Below, piece by piece: positions 53,981 through 56,279 of a stretch of DNA of 56,279 nucleotides; within the stretch, counting starts at the first letter, position 1; each line of letters starts with the position of its first letter. Source of the stretch: CAILLO01 sp964579735 (GTDB taxonomy: Bacteria; Bacillota; Clostridia; Saccharofermentanales; UBA5734); assembly GCA_964579735.1 (NCBI GenBank), contig CAZOHH010000004.1:1-56279 (forward strand), given 5' to 3'. The notes under the pieces were generated by a model. The model saw only the letters and a program-made list of their open reading frames with translations, ran no database searches and had not been told where the DNA came from. Position numbers and translations under genes: made by a program.

Positions 53981-56174
53981 GCTCTTCTCCGCCCTGTACC
54001 GTCTTCGCATCTCGAAGCTCGGCTTGTGCGATGCGAAGTTCGTCTTCCGTTCTTCTCATCTCCGTGATGTCGAAGAAGGTGATCACCGCGCCTTCGATCA
54101 CGTTGTCGAGCGTCCGGTACGGAAGGATGCGCATCCGGAAGCAGCGGGCATCCTTCGTGCGGACGTCGATCTCCTTGGCGGACAGGGTGTTCAGCACATC
54201 CTGGACGTCTGCGACCAGACGATCGTAGTCGACGAGATTGGTGACCACGTGCGCAACGGGCCGGCCGACGTCGCTCCGGATGAGGTTGATGACCTGGGTC
54301 GCCGAGGGAGTGAACCGGAGGATGCGGAGCTGGTGGTCCACGAAGATCGTGCCGACCCCGATGCCGGCCAGGAGGTTGTTCATGTCGTTGTTCGCGCGGG
54401 ACAGATCCGTGACCTTGGTCTGCAGCTCGGAGTTGACCGTGGCCAGTTCCTCGTTCACGGACTGCAGTTCCTCCTTGGAGGTCTCCAGCTCTTCGTTCGT
54501 GGACTGCAGCTCCTCGTTCACCGACTGCATCTCCTCGTTCGCGGACTTGAGCTCCTCGTTCGCGGTCTCGAGCTCCTCGTTCGCGGTCTGCAGGTACTCG
54601 TCCTTGTCCCGCAGCTCCTGCTTCAGGTTCGCGATGCGGGTCTCGTCGTCGGTCATCGGTTCGCCCGATCTCGCGGATGGTTCCACGGAAGTCCGTTCCG
54701 AGGGCGTCGCATCCTCGAGGACCACCAGATACAGATAGGAATCGGCGGCGATCGCGGGCGTGGTTCGAACGGGGTGGACCGTCAGGTCCACGGCCGTGAC
54801 GACCTGGTTCGAGCGGATGCGCAATCCGGGACAATACACGCTTTCATGGGATGCGACGGCTTTGCGGAGGGTCATGGTCAGGCTGTTCTGAAGTCCTTCC
54901 CGGGCCATCCGCAGGATGTTGTTCACACCGGGCTCGCCGGCCACGGGTTCGAGGTGGTTGCCGGTCTTGCCGTGGATGTAGAGGATGTCGCCGCGATCCG
55001 TCACGAGGACGCCGGCGAGGTTGGAATGCTGGAGCAGCGCCTGCTCGGTCACCTCCCGCAGCGGGACCTTGCCGGTCTGGGCGGGTTTCGCCGATTTCCC
55101 CGGGGCCAGGGTCTCCTGTTGCACGGGATTGAGCGGGAACAGTCCGAACGCCATCCGCTGGGCGGCGTGGAAGTCGTCCTTCCTCCGATAGATCTTGGCC
55201 TTGCGGTCCACTGGATGGAAAAGGTCGCCGTGTTCGCCGACGGTCTCGGAATTCCCGAGGAAGAGCAGACCTGCCGGAAGCAGGGAGTAATGGAAAAGGG
55301 GGATCAGCCGTTTCTGGAGCTCCCCGTCCAGGTAGATCATCAGGTTGCGGCAGCTGATGAGGTCGAGCCGCGAGAAGGGAGGGTCCTTGATGACGTTCTG
55401 CTCGGAGAAGACCAGCATATCGCGGATGTTCTTGTGGACCCGGTAGGAGCTGCCGTCGGTCTCCGGAACGAAGAATCGGGCCAGGCGGTCCGCCGTGACG
55501 TCGACGGAGATGCTGGCCGGGTAGATTCCGGTGCGGGCGATGGCGATCGACTGGCTGTCGATGTCGGTGGCGAAGACCTGGACTTTGTAGCTCTGCCGCA
55601 GCTGCTCGATGCGCTCCTGCAGGAGGATCGCGATGGAGTAGGCCTCCTCGCCCGTCGAGCAGCCGGGGACCCAGACGCGGACCGTGCCGTCCAGGGGTTT
55701 GCCGGCGAAGATCCTGGAGATCACCTCGGTCTCCAGGGCCTGGTAGGCCTCCGGATCCCGGAAGAAGCTCGTCACGCCGATCAGGAGGTCGCGGAACAGC
55801 GCGTCCACCTCAGCGGGAGTCTGCTGGAGGAACCGGACGTAGTCGGGAAGCGTCACGATCTGGTGGACCGCCATGCGCCGCTCGATCCGACGCTGGATGG
55901 TGTTCAACTTGTAATGGGAGAAGTCGTGGCCGGTCTGCACGCGCAGGAGGATGAAGATCTTCTTCAGGTCGTTCTCGGTGCCGGAAGCCGGCAGGACGGA
56001 GGAGGAGGAGGCGCGGCCGAAGGCATGGGCGACGTAGGCCATGAGCTGCGCGGGCATCTCGGCCGCGGCCAGGACGTAGTCCACCAGGCCGGTGGCGATG
56101 GCGTTGCGCGGCATGCCGTCGTATTCGGTGGAGGACGGCCTCGGCTTCAAGGTCGGCCGTGTCCTGCGCGGCAT
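53967..56174 (-). CDS. CheR-PAS protein with truncated CheB remnant
   Basis: The 735-residue frame carries the C-terminal 35 or so residues of a CheB methylesterase (STEYDGMPRNAIATGLVDYV), then a CheR methyltransferase (SAM motif VWVPGCSTGEEAYSIA, then LISCRNLMIYLDGELQKRL). A PAS-like segment follows, then a coiled coil of NEEL repeats and a final PAS domain. This is the CheB-CheR-PAS fusion, missing almost all of CheB. The ATG at 56174 is only the first start after an in-frame stop at 56196-56198. The residues before STEYDG are not CheB-like and come from the junction with moaA. I therefore treat the 5' end as broken or chimeric. Confidence 0.85.
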   Translation of the reverse strand: MPRRTRPTLKPRPSSTEYDGMPRNAIATGLVDYVLAAAEMPAQLMAYVAHAFGRASSSSVLPASGTENDLKKIFILLRVQTGHDFSHYKLNTIQRRIERRMAVHQIVTLPDYVRFLQQTPAEVDALFRDLLIGVTSFFRDPEAYQALETEVISRIFAGKPLDGTVRVWVPGCSTGEEAYSIAILLQERIEQLRQSYKVQVFATDIDSQSIAIARTGIYPASISVDVTADRLARFFVPETDGSSYRVHKNIRDMLVFSEQNVIKDPPFSRLDLISCRNLMIYLDGELQKRLIPLFHYSLLPAGLLFLGNSETVGEHGDLFHPVDRKAKIYRRKDDFHAAQRMAFGLFPLNPVQQETLAPGKSAKPAQTGKVPLREVTEQALLQHSNLAGVLVTDRGDILYIHGKTGNHLEPVAGEPGVNNILRMAREGLQNSLTMTLRKAVASHESVYCPGLRIRSNQVVTAVDLTVHPVRTTPAIAADSYLYLVVLEDATPSERTSVEPSARSGEPMTDDETRIANLKQELRDKDEYLQTANEELETANEELKSANEEMQSVNEELQSTNEELETSKEELQSVNEELATVNSELQTKVTDLSRANNDMNNLLAGIGVGTIFVDHQLRILRFTPSATQVINLIRSDVGRPVAHVVTNLVDYDRLVADVQDVLNTLSAKEIDVRTKDARCFRMRILPYRTLDNVIEGAVITFFDITEMRRTEDELRIAQAELRDAKTVQGGEEHDGR
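54420..54600. repeat. NEEL coiled-coil repeat in the CheR-PAS gene
   Basis: Seven to eight successive copies of a seven- to eight-codon unit (ANEELET, ANEELKS, VNEELQS and so on) form the coiled coil between the CheR and PAS domains. The DNA repeats GAGCTCCTCGTTCGCGG-like units. This linker is typical of CheB-CheR-PAS fusions. Confidence 0.8.
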
Positions 56175-56279
56175 CGACGCCGCGGCGGCGCTGGGTTACC
56201 CGATCAAGATCAACTGCGTCGTGCAGCGCGGGGTGAACGATGCGGAGCTGCCGGCGCTCTGCGCTTACTTCCGCGAACG
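56140..56279 (+). CDS. moaA: Fragment of GTP 3',8-cyclase MoaA (both ends missing)
   Basis: Reading from 56140 on the plus strand the frame gives a MoaA-like stretch: FKVGRVLRGIDAAAALGY, then PIKINCVVQRGVNDAEL and a CAYFRE end. This is the central part of the radical-SAM enzyme that makes the first molybdopterin precursor. The N-terminal radical-SAM cysteines expected before it are absent, because the preceding sequence is antisense CheB. The right side runs off the window. So only about 45 residues are present, in opposite orientation to the CheR gene. Confidence 0.65.

Overview
The window reads as about 56 kb of a high-G+C (roughly 60% by eye) member of the Bacillota (Firmicutes), probably an anaerobe and probably a metagenome-derived contig. 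The taxonomic signal is the PolC-type replicative polymerase, the conserved Firmicutes block rpsB-tsf-pyrH-frr-uppS-cdsA-dxr-rseP-ispG-polC, a single-chain PurL, a PepV-type dipeptidase and a BusR-type regulator. I see no rRNA, tRNA, CRISPR array or insertion sequence, and no gene-free stretch longer than 300 bases. One 100-N scaffold gap lies at 44577-44676.

Layout. (1) 2-15366, all on the minus strand: translation genes (rpsB, tsf, frr), pyrH, undecaprenyl and phospholipid precursor genes (uppS, cdsA), the MEP-pathway genes dxr and ispG, the site-2 protease rseP, then polC and priA. rpsB and frr have readable sigma-A promoters, and rpsB has a structured leader. (2) 15552-23671, minus: a hydrogenase-4/complex I-like operon (HyfB, C, E, F, G and a fused ferredoxin-HyfI) followed by a coupled HAD phosphatase. 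The catalytic subunit has lost every [NiFe] ligand, so this is an Ehr-type (energy-converting hydrogenase-related) complex of unknown reaction. (3) 23865-30148: M20 dipeptidase, DUF2284 protein, a surface-anchored transglutaminase, a tandem GNAT acetyltransferase and a cytosolic 5'-nucleotidase-like phosphatase. (4) 30235-33684, minus: a ribbon-helix-helix-like protein with AT-hooks and a histone H1-like tail under a palindromic AT-rich promoter, then a coupled trio of BusR-like c-di-AMP-type regulator, YghO-like acetyltransferase and Cof-type phosphatase. (5) 33836-42870: CoA-disulfide reductase with rhodanese domain, acyl-CoA synthetase, a two-component system and a SWIM-SNF2 helicase. (6) 42967-51884, minus: two exported or membrane proteins of unknown function, large PurL, HtpG and a class IV aminotransferase. 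(7) 52007-56279: a PAS-GGDEF-HD-GYP protein overlapped by a CheR-PAS protein whose CheB part is cut short. At about 56.14 kb the sequence switches to a fragment of moaA on the opposite strand, which looks like a breakpoint or chimeric join.

The most unusual items are the NiFe-less Ehr operon and the apparently self-regulated AT-hook protein. Start codons were chosen from ribosome-binding sites and ATGA-type overlaps; many are GTG or TTG, and most differ from the longest open frame.
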